In this document: positions 7,075 through 13,741 of the stretch, in pieces | Layout of the letters: the number at the start of each line of letters is the position of its first letter | Numbering within the stretch: position 1 is the first letter of the stretch | Made by a program: the position numbers and the translations under genes | Notes under the pieces: generated by a model | Database searches by the model: none | What the model was told of the DNA's origin: nothing | What the model saw: only the letters and a program-made list of their open reading frames with translations | Origin: CAYOKT01 sp964404605 | Lineage (GTDB): Bacteria > Electryoneota > Electryoneia > Electryoneales > Electryoneaceae | DNA length: 13,787 bases | Direction of reading: 5' to 3' | Assembly: GCA_964404605.1 (NCBI GenBank) | Contig: CAYOKT010000073.1 | Span: 1 to 13,787 of the forward strand

Positions 7075-7257
7075 TCACACGGAGAGATCCTCTCCCTCTT
7101 CCTCGCCGAGGATCCACCCCTCTTCGTGCGCCTTGTAGTCCTTGTTGATCAGGTGACGGATGACCTCTTCCTCGCTCATGCGCAACGCTTCGGCGAGTGC
7201 TTTCAGCCGCATGCGGTCCTCGGCGCTCATGGTGACTTGGATGTCGTACGGTTCCAT
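7075..7257 (-). CDS. Small orphan ribbon-helix-helix (CopG/Arc-like) protein
   Basis: A 60-residue protein with a textbook ribosome site (AAGGAG, 5 bases before ATG), which is the main reason to accept so short a gene. Residues 4-10 (YDIQVTM) resemble the DNA-binding strand. Residues 11-25 and 28-40 (MSEEEVIRHLINK) would form the two helices of a ribbon-helix-helix dimer, and an acidic tail (GEEEGEDLSV) follows. Such proteins are DNA-binding repressors or antitoxins. No toxin gene adjoins it: a 535-bp non-coding region follows, and the cyclopropane synthase gene lies upstream on the same strand across a 146-bp gap. It could be a stand-alone repressor of a neighbour or the remnant of a toxin-antitoxin pair. 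Its target is unknown. Confidence 0.65.
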   Translation of the reverse strand: MEPYDIQVTMSAEDRMRLKALAEALRMSEEEVIRHLINKDYKAHEEGWILGEEEGEDLSV

Positions 7258-7344
7258 GACTGCTCCTTTCCCGCTTCGCGATCCGTCCGGTTGTCCCCGC
7301 CATCAGTGATCGTCGCCCGAATCTCTCCTTCCGTTTCCCTGCCC

Positions 7345-7368
7345 GGCGCCCCGCTTTTCGGGAGCGCC
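7345..7368 (-). terminator. Hairpin downstream of the cyclopropane synthase gene
   Basis: On the minus strand GGCGCTCC pairs with GGGGCGCC (8 bp including one T-G wobble, formed only in minus-strand RNA) around an 8-nt loop containing AAAA. It begins 35 bp after the stop at 7404. No T-run follows. Confidence 0.35.
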
Positions 7369-7403
7369 GCGCTCTCCGCCCGAATCAATAGCCGGGGCGG
7401 CCG

Positions 7404-8624
7404 TCAGGCCGTCTCCACCTCCTCGATTTTCCTCCTCTCCCGGTACAGGTGTTCCCGGCTCACGGGGAGCTCGTTGGGGATGCCGCGCACGAGGGTCACC
7501 TGCCACAGCCGCAGGTCGCCGTACCGGAAGCCCACCGCCGACCCGACGAGGAAGAAGCGCCACATGCGGATGAAGCGGTCACCGTACAGCCTGCGCACCT
7601 CCTCCAGGTGGTCCTCGAAGCGGCGGTGCCACTCCTCGAGGGTCATGGCGTAGTGCAGCCGCAGGTTCTCCGCATCCACGGCCACCAGCCCGAAGGGAGC
7701 GGAAGCGGCGGTGATCTCCGAGAGCGCCGGCAGCTCCCCGCCGGGGAAGATATAGCGGGCGGTCCAGGGGTCCGCGGGCGTGGGGGTGTCCTTGCCGATC
7801 GTGTGCAGCACGCTCACCCCGCCGGGGGCGAGCAGCTCCCGCCAGCGCTTGAAGAAGGCGGCGTAGTGGTCCCGTCCGACGTGTTCGAACATGCCGACCG
7901 AAACCACCCGGTCGTACCGGGCCGTGACCTCGCGCCAGTCGGCGTACTCGATGGTGACCCGGTCGGCCAACCCCTCCCCGGCGGCGCGCCGGGCTGCATA
8001 GTCCGCCTGCTTTTGCGAGAGGGTGATCCCGTGCACCCGGGCGCCGTACTCCCGGGCGGCGAACCGGGCCAGCGCACCCCAGCCGCAGCCGATGTCCAGC
8101 AGGGTCATCCCCGGCTCGAGCAGAAGCTTGCGGCAGAGGTACTCGTGCTTCGCCCGTTGCGCCTCCTCGAGGGACATCCCCTCCCGCGGGAAGTAGGCGC
8201 AGGAATAGGTCATCTCATCGTCCAGCCAGAGCCGGAAGAACTCCTCGCCGAGGTCGTAGTGGTCCGAGATATTCTTTCGCGCGCCCCGCGGAGTGTTCCG
8301 CCGCCGCAGTTTCAGCAGCAGGTTGGCAACCTTCATCGGCAGGGGGGTGGGGCGGGAATGGAGCGGGTCATCGAAAGCGAGGCGGACGAGCGCGGCGAGG
8401 TCCCCCTCCACCTCGATCTCCCCGTCCATGTAGCCCTCCCCGAAACCGAGGGAGGGTTCGCGCAGCAGGCGCCGCATGGCGCGGCGCGTTCGAAAGGTGA
8501 GCGTAACCCGCGGTGGGGCGTCGCCATAACGGCTGGAGGTTCCATCCGGCCAGCGGACCAGCCAGGCGAGATCGGGACGCCGGGCGGCGAGAAGGTCGGT
8601 CAGCCGCGCCAGCAAAGGCTTCAT
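7404..8624 (-). CDS. cfa: Cyclopropane-fatty-acyl-phospholipid synthase
   Basis: A 406-residue SAM-dependent methyltransferase that adds a methylene bridge to unsaturated phospholipid acyl chains at the membrane surface, a common stress and stationary-phase modification. The start at 8624 is chosen for its GGGGAGGAG ribosome site; the frame stays open to an ATG at 8747, but those extra codons cover the predicted promoter. The N-terminal lipid-interacting domain spans about 1-110. The SAM-binding motif is LDIGCGWG (176-183). Residues matching the bicarbonate-binding active site of E. coli Cfa are all present: Cys142 (YSCAYF), Glu247 (MFEHVG), His274 and Ile276 (LHTIG), and Tyr325 (LHYAMTLEEW). 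Mycolic-acid-type cyclopropane synthases are relatives but less likely here. A strong promoter with a 20-bp palindrome precedes it, so it is probably transcribed alone under specific control. Confidence 0.95.
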   Translation of the reverse strand: MKPLLARLTDLLAARRPDLAWLVRWPDGTSSRYGDAPPRVTLTFRTRRAMRRLLREPSLGFGEGYMDGEIEVEGDLAALVRLAFDDPLHSRPTPLPMKVANLLLKLRRRNTPRGARKNISDHYDLGEEFFRLWLDDEMTYSCAYFPREGMSLEEAQRAKHEYLCRKLLLEPGMTLLDIGCGWGALARFAAREYGARVHGITLSQKQADYAARRAAGEGLADRVTIEYADWREVTARYDRVVSVGMFEHVGRDHYAAFFKRWRELLAPGGVSVLHTIGKDTPTPADPWTARYIFPGGELPALSEITAASAPFGLVAVDAENLRLHYAMTLEEWHRRFEDHLEEVRRLYGDRFIRMWRFFLVGSAVGFRYGDLRLWQVTLVRGIPNELPVSREHLYRERRKIEEVETA

Positions 8625-8631
8625 GGCTCCT

Positions 8632-8672
8632 CCCCCGGCGGTCCCCCGGCGGCTCCAAGCCGCCCCCGGCGG
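8632..8672 (-). repeat. Three CCGCCGGGGG repeats and a hairpin in the cfa leader
   Basis: Minus-strand CCGCCGGGGG occurs at 8663-8672, 8643-8652 and 8632-8641. Between the first two lies the hairpin GGCGGC-TTGGA-GCCGCC (8648-8664). The last copy abuts the GGAGGAG ribosome site, so folding of this leader could influence translation. Confidence 0.5.
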
Positions 8673-8695
8673 CCCGCCATGTTGCCAGACTACTC

Positions 8696-8715
8696 CCAGT
8701 GGATCGATCCACTGG
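8696..8715. promoter_or_regulatory. Perfect 20-bp palindrome at the cfa start site, probable operator
   Basis: CCAGTGGATC is followed immediately by GATCCACTGG, a 10+10 palindrome without mismatch. It starts 3 bp downstream of the predicted -10 box and therefore covers the expected transcription start. That is a classical position for a dimeric repressor to block initiation. The binding protein is unknown. Confidence 0.6.
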
Positions 8716-8718
8716 TAC

Positions 8719-8747
8719 AGTATACGGAGAAGGCGGGGAATAGACAA
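8719..8747 (-). promoter_or_regulatory. Sigma70-type promoter of the cyclopropane synthase gene
   Basis: On the minus strand TTGTCT (8742-8747) is separated by exactly 17 bp from TATACT (8719-8724), matching the consensus at 4 and 5 of 6 positions. The predicted leader to the ATG at 8624 is about 88 nt. Confidence 0.65.
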
Positions 8748-8770
8748 CCCGGCCGGCCCGCGCCGCCGGG
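8748..8770 (-). terminator. GC hairpin just after the TauE/SafE gene
   Basis: CCCGGC (8748-8753) and GCCGGG (8765-8770) form a 6-bp stem with an 11-nt loop, starting 6 bp after the exporter stop codon and adjoining the cfa -35 box. Only a TTGT stretch follows, so it is a weak terminator at best. Confidence 0.3.
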
Positions 8771-8776
8771 GACGGG

Positions 8777-9853
8777 CTATACCCCGAAAGACCGCAGCCC
8801 GGCCTGGATCTTCTGCCGGCGACGGTGGGCGATGAACACGGTGGTCAGGATGACGGTCACCCCGGAGGCGCCGCTGACAAAGAGCAGGACCTTGCTGGCC
8901 AGCTGCAACCCCCGGCCCAGTCCCTCGCTCAGCGGAATCACGTCGAGCTCGCCGAGATAAACCGGAATCGCGACCACCCGGCTGATGACACAGAGGAGGA
9001 TGATCAGCCCGGTGACGAGGCGGATCATGCTCTCCTTCGCCACCTTGGTGCCGTAGGCGCCGATGTGAATCCCCAGGAGCGACCCCGTGTAGAGCAGGAG
9101 GACGAGGCGCAGGTCCACCATTCCCGCGAGGGCGTAGTTGATCGCGCCCCAGGCACCCATGAACATCGCCAGGAACAGCTCGGTTCCGGCGGCCACGGTG
9201 GTCGGGATGCCGAAGATGTAGATCATCGCCGGCACGCCGATGAAGCCGCCGACCCCGATGGTTCCGGCCAGGTACCCGGTGGCGAGCGCCACCAGGCTGA
9301 CCACCCAGAGGGAGACGCGGACGTCCGAGACGGGGAAGTAGATCAGCGGGGGAATGCGGATTTTCGCGGCCAATTCGGCCAACCGGGTGGACGGCCCTTC
9401 GCCGGTCCGTTTTCCCGCGCGCAGGGCGTCCATGAGGATGGAGACGGAGACGACGAAGAGAATGGTGGCGAAAACGATGCTGATGTACAGGTCGGAGGCG
9501 GCGCTTCCCCCGGCGCCGTGACCATCGCCCTCCAGGCCGAGGAGCGAGGTGTTGATCCAGACCGCGACCCGGATGCCGATGAAGGAGCCGACCAGCATGA
9601 ACAGGCCGAGTTTCTTGTCCACGTGCCCCATCTCGCCGTGCGCCTTCTGGCCGATCATCGCCTTGCCGAACTTGTGCGTGATGTTGCTGCCGACCGCGAG
9701 CACACCCGGCACGCCGAGGTTCATCATGCCCGGCGTCATGAAGAAGGCACCGCCGGAGCCGATGAAACCGCTGAGCACGCCCCCGATGAAGCCGAGCGCC
9801 ACAACCTGCAGCGCCGTGGCGAGATCCAGATGAATGAAAAATCCCTGGAGCAT
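8777..9853 (-). CDS. TauE/SafE-family membrane exporter (sulfite/organosulfonate type)
   Basis: A 358-residue inner-membrane protein with about eight or nine hydrophobic segments. The family's two internal repeats are clear: GGVLSGFIGSGGAFFMTP (24-41) with SNITHKFGKAMIG (56-68), and AGTIGVGGFIGVPAM (196-210) with AAGTELFLAMFMGAWGAINY (221-240). It is longer than typical members of about 250 residues because of a loop at 105-120 and a cytoplasmic linker at 145-170. Characterised relatives export sulfite, sulfoacetate or related anions by secondary transport; the substrate here is not predictable. GGAGGAG lies 7 bases before the ATG. It starts 86 bp after the cytidylate-kinase-like gene on the same strand, so the two probably form an operon. 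Confidence 0.88.
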   Translation of the reverse strand: MLQGFFIHLDLATALQVVALGFIGGVLSGFIGSGGAFFMTPGMMNLGVPGVLAVGSNITHKFGKAMIGQKAHGEMGHVDKKLGLFMLVGSFIGIRVAVWINTSLLGLEGDGHGAGGSAASDLYISIVFATILFVVSVSILMDALRAGKRTGEGPSTRLAELAAKIRIPPLIYFPVSDVRVSLWVVSLVALATGYLAGTIGVGGFIGVPAMIYIFGIPTTVAAGTELFLAMFMGAWGAINYALAGMVDLRLVLLLYTGSLLGIHIGAYGTKVAKESMIRLVTGLIILLCVISRVVAIPVYLGELDVIPLSEGLGRGLQLASKVLLFVSGASGVTVILTTVFIAHRRRQKIQAGLRSFGV

Positions 9854-9865
9854 TCAGCTCTCCTC

Positions 9866-9903
9866 CGCCCCCTCGGGGCGTAACGGCCGGCGGTGTCCGG
9901 CCG
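9866..9903 (-). other. Tandem hairpins in the leader of the TauE/SafE gene
   Basis: Two inverted repeats sit between the kinase-like gene and the exporter: CGGCCGG/CCGGCCG with a 6-nt loop (9884-9903) and CGCCCC/GGGGCG with a 3-nt loop (9866-9880). The second abuts the exporter's GGAGGAG ribosome site and might limit its translation or protect processed mRNA ends. Confidence 0.35.
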
Positions 9904-9939
9904 CCATCCGGTGCGCATGTACTCCCGGCCCAGGCAGGG

Positions 9940-11451
9940 TCACTTCATCTTCAACCAGCGGAACAGCGTGCCCGTGCTCGAGCCGTAGTGGAACGCGAAG
10001 AAGGGCACGAAGCAGACCAGCCCGGCCACCACCAGCCAGCGGTATACCTTGAACGTATCGTCGGCGAACAGCGCGACCACCGTCTCCTGGTGGGTGAAGA
10101 CGAGGACGGCGAGGACCGCGGCGACGATCAGCTTCAACCCGGCGAGGAGCAGCTCCCGCCACCCGACCACCGTGCGCCGGTAAAACTCCTCGGCGAGGAC
10201 CGCGGGCACGCCCAGGGCGTCGGTGACGCGGCTCTTCAGCTCCTCCCGCAAGCGCGTGCGCACCGCCTCGGACGCCCCCGAGCGCAGCTCGCCGATGATG
10301 ACCATGCTGCACCGCTCCCGGGTCCCCAGCGTGGAGACCACCTTCTCCACGCCGCCGTACACGGTCGTATGGCTGGCCGGGCACTCCATCTGCTTGAGCT
10401 GCTCCTGCATCCGTTCCAGGGCTTTCTCGTCCTCCGCTTCGAGAGGCTCCTCGCTGTCATCGGCAATGCCTCCGTTCCCGGCGTCGAGCAGCTCCATCTC
10501 CCCGGCGGCCGGGGGGGCTTCCACCGCCTCGGCCGTCTCCTCCTCGACCACTTGCATCAGCTCGATCGACGCGTCGTTCTGCCTGGCGATATGCACCAGG
10601 CGCGGGCAGAGGTTCAGCGCCTTGCCGAGCTGGTCCTGGACGAAGATGATGGTGCTCTGCGCGATGGCGCAGCGGACATCGCGGCAGCCCTCGAGGTCCG
10701 CGAGAACCTCCGGGACCAGGGGCGCCACCTCGGCATCGATCGGGTTGTACCGGACATGGATCACCCCGTGGTCGGCGACGACATCGACCGCGGCGTGGCT
10801 CGTCCGGCGGTCCTTCGCGAGCAGGTACCGCGCACGGCTCGCAAGCCGGAGGTTCTCCAGTGCATGGAGAGAGGCGGGTGTCAGCTTGAACTCCGGCAGG
10901 TCAGCGAACTGGACGAGGCCGGAGGCGAGGTTCGCGACGTGTACGTGTTCGCAGTTGACGATCAGGTCATAGTAGAGCGGAACATTCCAATCCACGTTGT
11001 AGAGGAAATGCGCCCAGCGGTCACGGTCGCGGTCGACGTCCTCGATGTAGCGGATCGCCTTTTCGCGCGGGAGGTCGAGCCGCTCCCGGACCGCCTTGAT
11101 CCGTTGCTCGAGATCGGCGAGCACGCGTACTCGCATCATCTGCGGGATCCCGGCGAGAAGCATGTGGCCGGCATGGCCGTGGTACACGAGGTTCCGTTTC
11201 TCGAGGATCCGGTCGGCGATGACCGACTTGATGAAGGAGAGATACATCGCGCGCACGGGGGCGAGGTGGCGCCTCACCCGCGGCGGCTTGACCATCGCGA
11301 GCTGGAGCTTGCCCACCGGGATGCCCTCTTTCGCAGCGAGCTCGAGGAGATCCTCGCGGCAGAGACACTCGTAGCCGAGGTCCTCCGCCAGCTTTTCCGC
11401 GAGAAGAGACCCCCCGCTGAACGTGGCGCGCGAAATGAAGATGACCGCCAT
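9940..11451 (-). CDS. Multidomain membrane protein: cytidylate-kinase-like, BON-like and UspA-like regions
   Basis: A 503-residue protein with an unusual layout. Residues 1-185 match the cytidylate-kinase-like family: IFISRATFSGGSLLAEKLAEDLGY (4-27) stands where the nucleotide-binding loop would be, followed by VYHGHAG (89-95), VLADLEQRIKAVRER (110-124), and DRDRDRWAHFLYNVDW (140-155) with YYDLIVNC (160-167). No canonical GxxGxGK[ST] Walker A motif is present, so catalysis is uncertain. Residues about 218-265 (AVDVVADHGVIHV...GCRDVRCAI) resemble a BON domain. Residues 275-300 (LCPRLVHIARQNDASIELMQVVEE) and 366-422 (SMVIIGELRSGASEAV...VPAVLAEE) look like the two ends of a UspA fold, split by an acidic insert (about 303-345). 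Two hydrophobic segments (about 432-453 and 470-489) anchor the C-terminus. GGGGAGG precedes the ATG. It is probably a membrane-tethered sensor or signalling protein acting with the downstream exporter; this role is inference. Confidence 0.75.
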   Translation of the reverse strand: MAVIFISRATFSGGSLLAEKLAEDLGYECLCREDLLELAAKEGIPVGKLQLAMVKPPRVRRHLAPVRAMYLSFIKSVIADRILEKRNLVYHGHAGHMLLAGIPQMMRVRVLADLEQRIKAVRERLDLPREKAIRYIEDVDRDRDRWAHFLYNVDWNVPLYYDLIVNCEHVHVANLASGLVQFADLPEFKLTPASLHALENLRLASRARYLLAKDRRTSHAAVDVVADHGVIHVRYNPIDAEVAPLVPEVLADLEGCRDVRCAIAQSTIIFVQDQLGKALNLCPRLVHIARQNDASIELMQVVEEETAEAVEAPPAAGEMELLDAGNGGIADDSEEPLEAEDEKALERMQEQLKQMECPASHTTVYGGVEKVVSTLGTRERCSMVIIGELRSGASEAVRTRLREELKSRVTDALGVPAVLAEEFYRRTVVGWRELLLAGLKLIVAAVLAVLVFTHQETVVALFADDTFKVYRWLVVAGLVCFVPFFAFHYGSSTGTLFRWLKMK

Positions 11452-11556
11452 AGCCTCCCCCCGGGCTGCAGCGGCGGCGCAGGAAGGCAGGTGCTCCCCG
11501 CCTGCTGAGGTGTCGAGCCTTGTCGTTCCTGTGCGATGGCCGTCGCAATGGTGTGC

Positions 11557-11571
11557 GCGGGCATTGCCCGC
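11557..11571. promoter_or_regulatory. Inverted repeat over the -35 box of the response-regulator promoter
   Basis: GCGGGCA-T-TGCCCGC (7+1+7) overlaps the predicted -35 hexamer at 11564-11569. It lies in the divergent region between the kinase-like/exporter genes and the two-component genes, so one bound protein could affect both directions. Confidence 0.45.
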
Positions 11572-11592
11572 CGGGGTAAAAGTTACTATAAT
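11564..11592 (+). promoter_or_regulatory. Sigma70-type promoter of the two-component operon
   Basis: TTGCCC (11564-11569) is followed after exactly 17 bp by a perfect TATAAT (11587-11592), leaving a leader of about 115 nt to the response-regulator ATG. On the opposite strand the same bases read TATAGT (11585-11590), so a divergent minus-strand promoter may overlap it. Confidence 0.6.
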
Positions 11593-11714
11593 GAGAAAAA
11601 AAGTGCAAGGTTTTCCGCTCTCACTCGCATTCCTTCACGAACGGTACGCCGCCGGCGCTCGGTGTAGCCACCGTCCCAACCGGCCAAAAAGCTTGAGATT
11701 AGGGGGGAAGGAAC

Positions 11715-12098
11715 ATGGGGGACGCTCCCCGTATCCTGGTCGTCGATGACGAGCCGATCGTCGGCAAGCGTCTGACCCAGGCACTGGAAAAGAAGGGGTA
11801 CACGGTGGAAGTCGCGCTCTCGGGGCGTGAAGCGGTCGAAAAGATCGTCCCCGGAGCCTTCGACGCCATCGTCACCGACATCCGCATGGACGACATGGAC
11901 GGGATCGAGGTTCTCGCCCACGCCCAGCAGCACGCCCCCACGACCCCGGTCATCATCATCACCGGGTACGCGACGATCGAACTGGCGCGCGAGGCCCTCG
12001 CCCGGGGAGCGTTCGACTTCATCGCCAAGCCGTTCAAGCCGAACACCCTGATCGAGGTTCTCCGCCGGGCGATCTCGGAGCGGGAGATGCAGTCATGA
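11715..12098 (+). CDS. Stand-alone receiver-domain response regulator
   Basis: A 127-residue single CheY-like receiver with no output domain. The acidic pocket is Asp11-Asp12 (LVVDDEP), the phospho-acceptor is Asp55 (IVTDIRM), and the switch residues are Thr83 (IITGY) and Lys105 (AKPFKP). All are intact, so it should be phosphorylatable. AAGGA lies 2-3 bases before the ATG. Its stop overlaps the start of the histidine kinase (ATGA), so the kinase is its probable partner. With no DNA-binding domain it must act through protein contact or relay phosphate onward. The kinase-like protein and exporter encoded divergently are positional candidates for what it controls, but nothing in the sequence proves this. 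Confidence 0.93.
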   Translation: MGDAPRILVVDDEPIVGKRLTQALEKKGYTVEVALSGREAVEKIVPGAFDAIVTDIRMDDMDGIEVLAHAQQHAPTTPVIIITGYATIELAREALARGAFDFIAKPFKPNTLIEVLRRAISEREMQS

Positions 12099-13741
12099 GA
12101 GAAGGGGACAGGGCGAACCCCCTCTCCCCGGAGCCGCCGCCAGCCGATCCTCCTTCGCCGGAGCCGGGCCCGCCGGAGGACCGCCGCGAAGCGGAGGTGA
12201 TGTACGCCCTCGAACACCGCCCCCGCGTCAGCATCCGCGCCCGCCTCCTCTTCGGTTTCCTGCTCCTCATCCTGCTCAGCTTCGGCGAGGATGTCGTCAA
12301 CCTCGTCACCCTGAAGAACATCAGCCGGAGCTTCGACTTTCTGCTGATCGCGGAGCGGTTCACGCACGAAATCCAGCAGGCGCGGCGCTTCGAGAAGAAC
12401 TTCTTCCTCTACTCCACCGGCCTCGACGAGGCGATCCATCACGCCAAGGTCGCCGACTCCCTCCTCTCGGCGCGGTCGGTGGCCCTGCGGGACGTCATCG
12501 GCCATGAACGGTTCGCGCAGCTCCGCGACCACGGTTCGCGCTACCTCGCCCTGCTGGAGGAAATCGCCGCGCGCGAGGGACCGCCGCCGCAGGCAGGCGG
12601 CGAGACCGCGACCACTCTCCGCGAGCACGGCTCGAAGATGCTCTCGCTCACCCTCGATTTCGCCCGCAACGAACAGGACAGCGTTCGCCGGATGCTGAAC
12701 CGCTCCGTCTGGCTGCCGCTGATCTTCATCGCCCTCCTGCTGCTGGTGGCGATGTACATGACCTTCTTCCTCGCGCGGCAGATCATCCGCCGCCTCAGCG
12801 AGCTGATGGTCTACACCGAGCGCATCGCGCGGGGCGATTTCACCCCCATCCCCCCGGCCCGCCGCTACAAGGATGAAATCAGCAACATGACCATCGCCCT
12901 CAACCGGATGATGCACGACCTGCGGAAACACGAGGAGGTGATGGTGCAGTCCCACAAGCTGCGCGCGGTGGGCACCCTCACCGCCGGCATCGCCCACGAG
13001 CTGAACAACCCGCTGAACAACATCACCCTCACCGCTTCCGTGCTCAATGACGGGTACGAGGACCTCAGCGACGACGAACGGCGCGAGATGATCCATGAAC
13101 TCCTGCAGGAGGCCGACCGCGCGGAGACCATCGTGCGCAACCTGCTCGACTTCGCCCGCGAGAGCGAAATGGAGAGCACGCTGCTCGACCTGCATGACCT
13201 GCTGCAGGAGACGCTGAAGCTGCTCCGTAACGAGCTGCGGCTTCGCAAACTGCATGTCTCGCTGGACGCTCCCGAGGGGCCGGTGCGCATCCACGGCGAC
13301 CGTCAGCAGCTGAGCCAGGTGTTCGTCAACCTCCTGATGAACTCGATCGACGTGCTCGAGCCGCATGGTCACATCGACATCACGCTGCTCAAGGAGGCCG
13401 ACCCCGGTTTCGTCGCCGTCGAGGTGCGTGATGACGGGCCGGGCATCCCCGCGCACATTTTGCCGAATATCTTCGACCCCTTCTTCACCACCAAGCCCAC
13501 GGGCAAGGGGACGGGACTGGGGCTGTCGGTTTCGCTGGGGATCGTCAAGCGGCACGGCGGGAACATCACCGTCGAGAGCCGCGAGGGGCGGGGCACGATG
13601 TTCCGCGTCCTGCTCCCGGCGAGCGAGATCCCGGCGGCGATGCGAGGCGCGACCCGGGAAGGGTGGGCCCGGGCGCCCGGGGGCGGGGACTCTCCCGCGG
13701 GGGAGGCGGGTGGGGAGAATCCGGGCGGAGAGGAGGGGTAG
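12095..13741 (+). CDS. Membrane-bound HAMP-containing sensor histidine kinase
   Basis: A 548-residue kinase. A proline-rich tail (1-35) precedes transmembrane helix 1 (about 50-63). A predominantly helical sensor region follows (64-206) containing ARRFEKNFFLY (96-106), a motif seen in helical-bundle sensors of chemoreceptors and kinases. Then come transmembrane helix 2 (207-227) and HAMP (228-281). The catalytic core has the H-box AHELNNPLNNITL (His301), the N-box QVFVNLLMNSIDV (408-420), DDGPG (446-450), DPFFTTK (461-467) and GTGLGLSVS (472-480). The C-terminus is a Gly/Glu-rich tail. The start at 12095 overlaps the regulator's stop (ATGA). An ATG at 12200 with GGAGG upstream is an alternative that would remove the tail. 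The kinase presumably phosphorylates the stand-alone receiver; its stimulus is unknown. Confidence 0.93.
   Translation: MREGDRANPLSPEPPPADPPSPEPGPPEDRREAEVMYALEHRPRVSIRARLLFGFLLLILLSFGEDVVNLVTLKNISRSFDFLLIAERFTHEIQQARRFEKNFFLYSTGLDEAIHHAKVADSLLSARSVALRDVIGHERFAQLRDHGSRYLALLEEIAAREGPPPQAGGETATTLREHGSKMLSLTLDFARNEQDSVRRMLNRSVWLPLIFIALLLLVAMYMTFFLARQIIRRLSELMVYTERIARGDFTPIPPARRYKDEISNMTIALNRMMHDLRKHEEVMVQSHKLRAVGTLTAGIAHELNNPLNNITLTASVLNDGYEDLSDDERREMIHELLQEADRAETIVRNLLDFARESEMESTLLDLHDLLQETLKLLRNELRLRKLHVSLDAPEGPVRIHGDRQQLSQVFVNLLMNSIDVLEPHGHIDITLLKEADPGFVAVEVRDDGPGIPAHILPNIFDPFFTTKPTGKGTGLGLSVSLGIVKRHGGNITVESREGRGTMFRVLLPASEIPAAMRGATREGWARAPGGGDSPAGEAGGENPGGEEG

Noticed and set aside
6812..7138. 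108-codon plus-strand open frame in the intergenic region
   Set aside because: No ribosome site or family resemblance; it crosses several inverted repeats and the end of the ribbon-helix-helix gene.
7449..8960. 503-codon plus-strand open frame opposite cfa
   Set aside because: It is antisense to a gene with all Cfa active-site residues, and has a low-complexity composition.
9988..11508. 506-codon plus-strand open frame
   Set aside because: It is antisense to the cytidylate-kinase-like gene. The minus-strand product has recognisable domains and membrane helices; this one does not.
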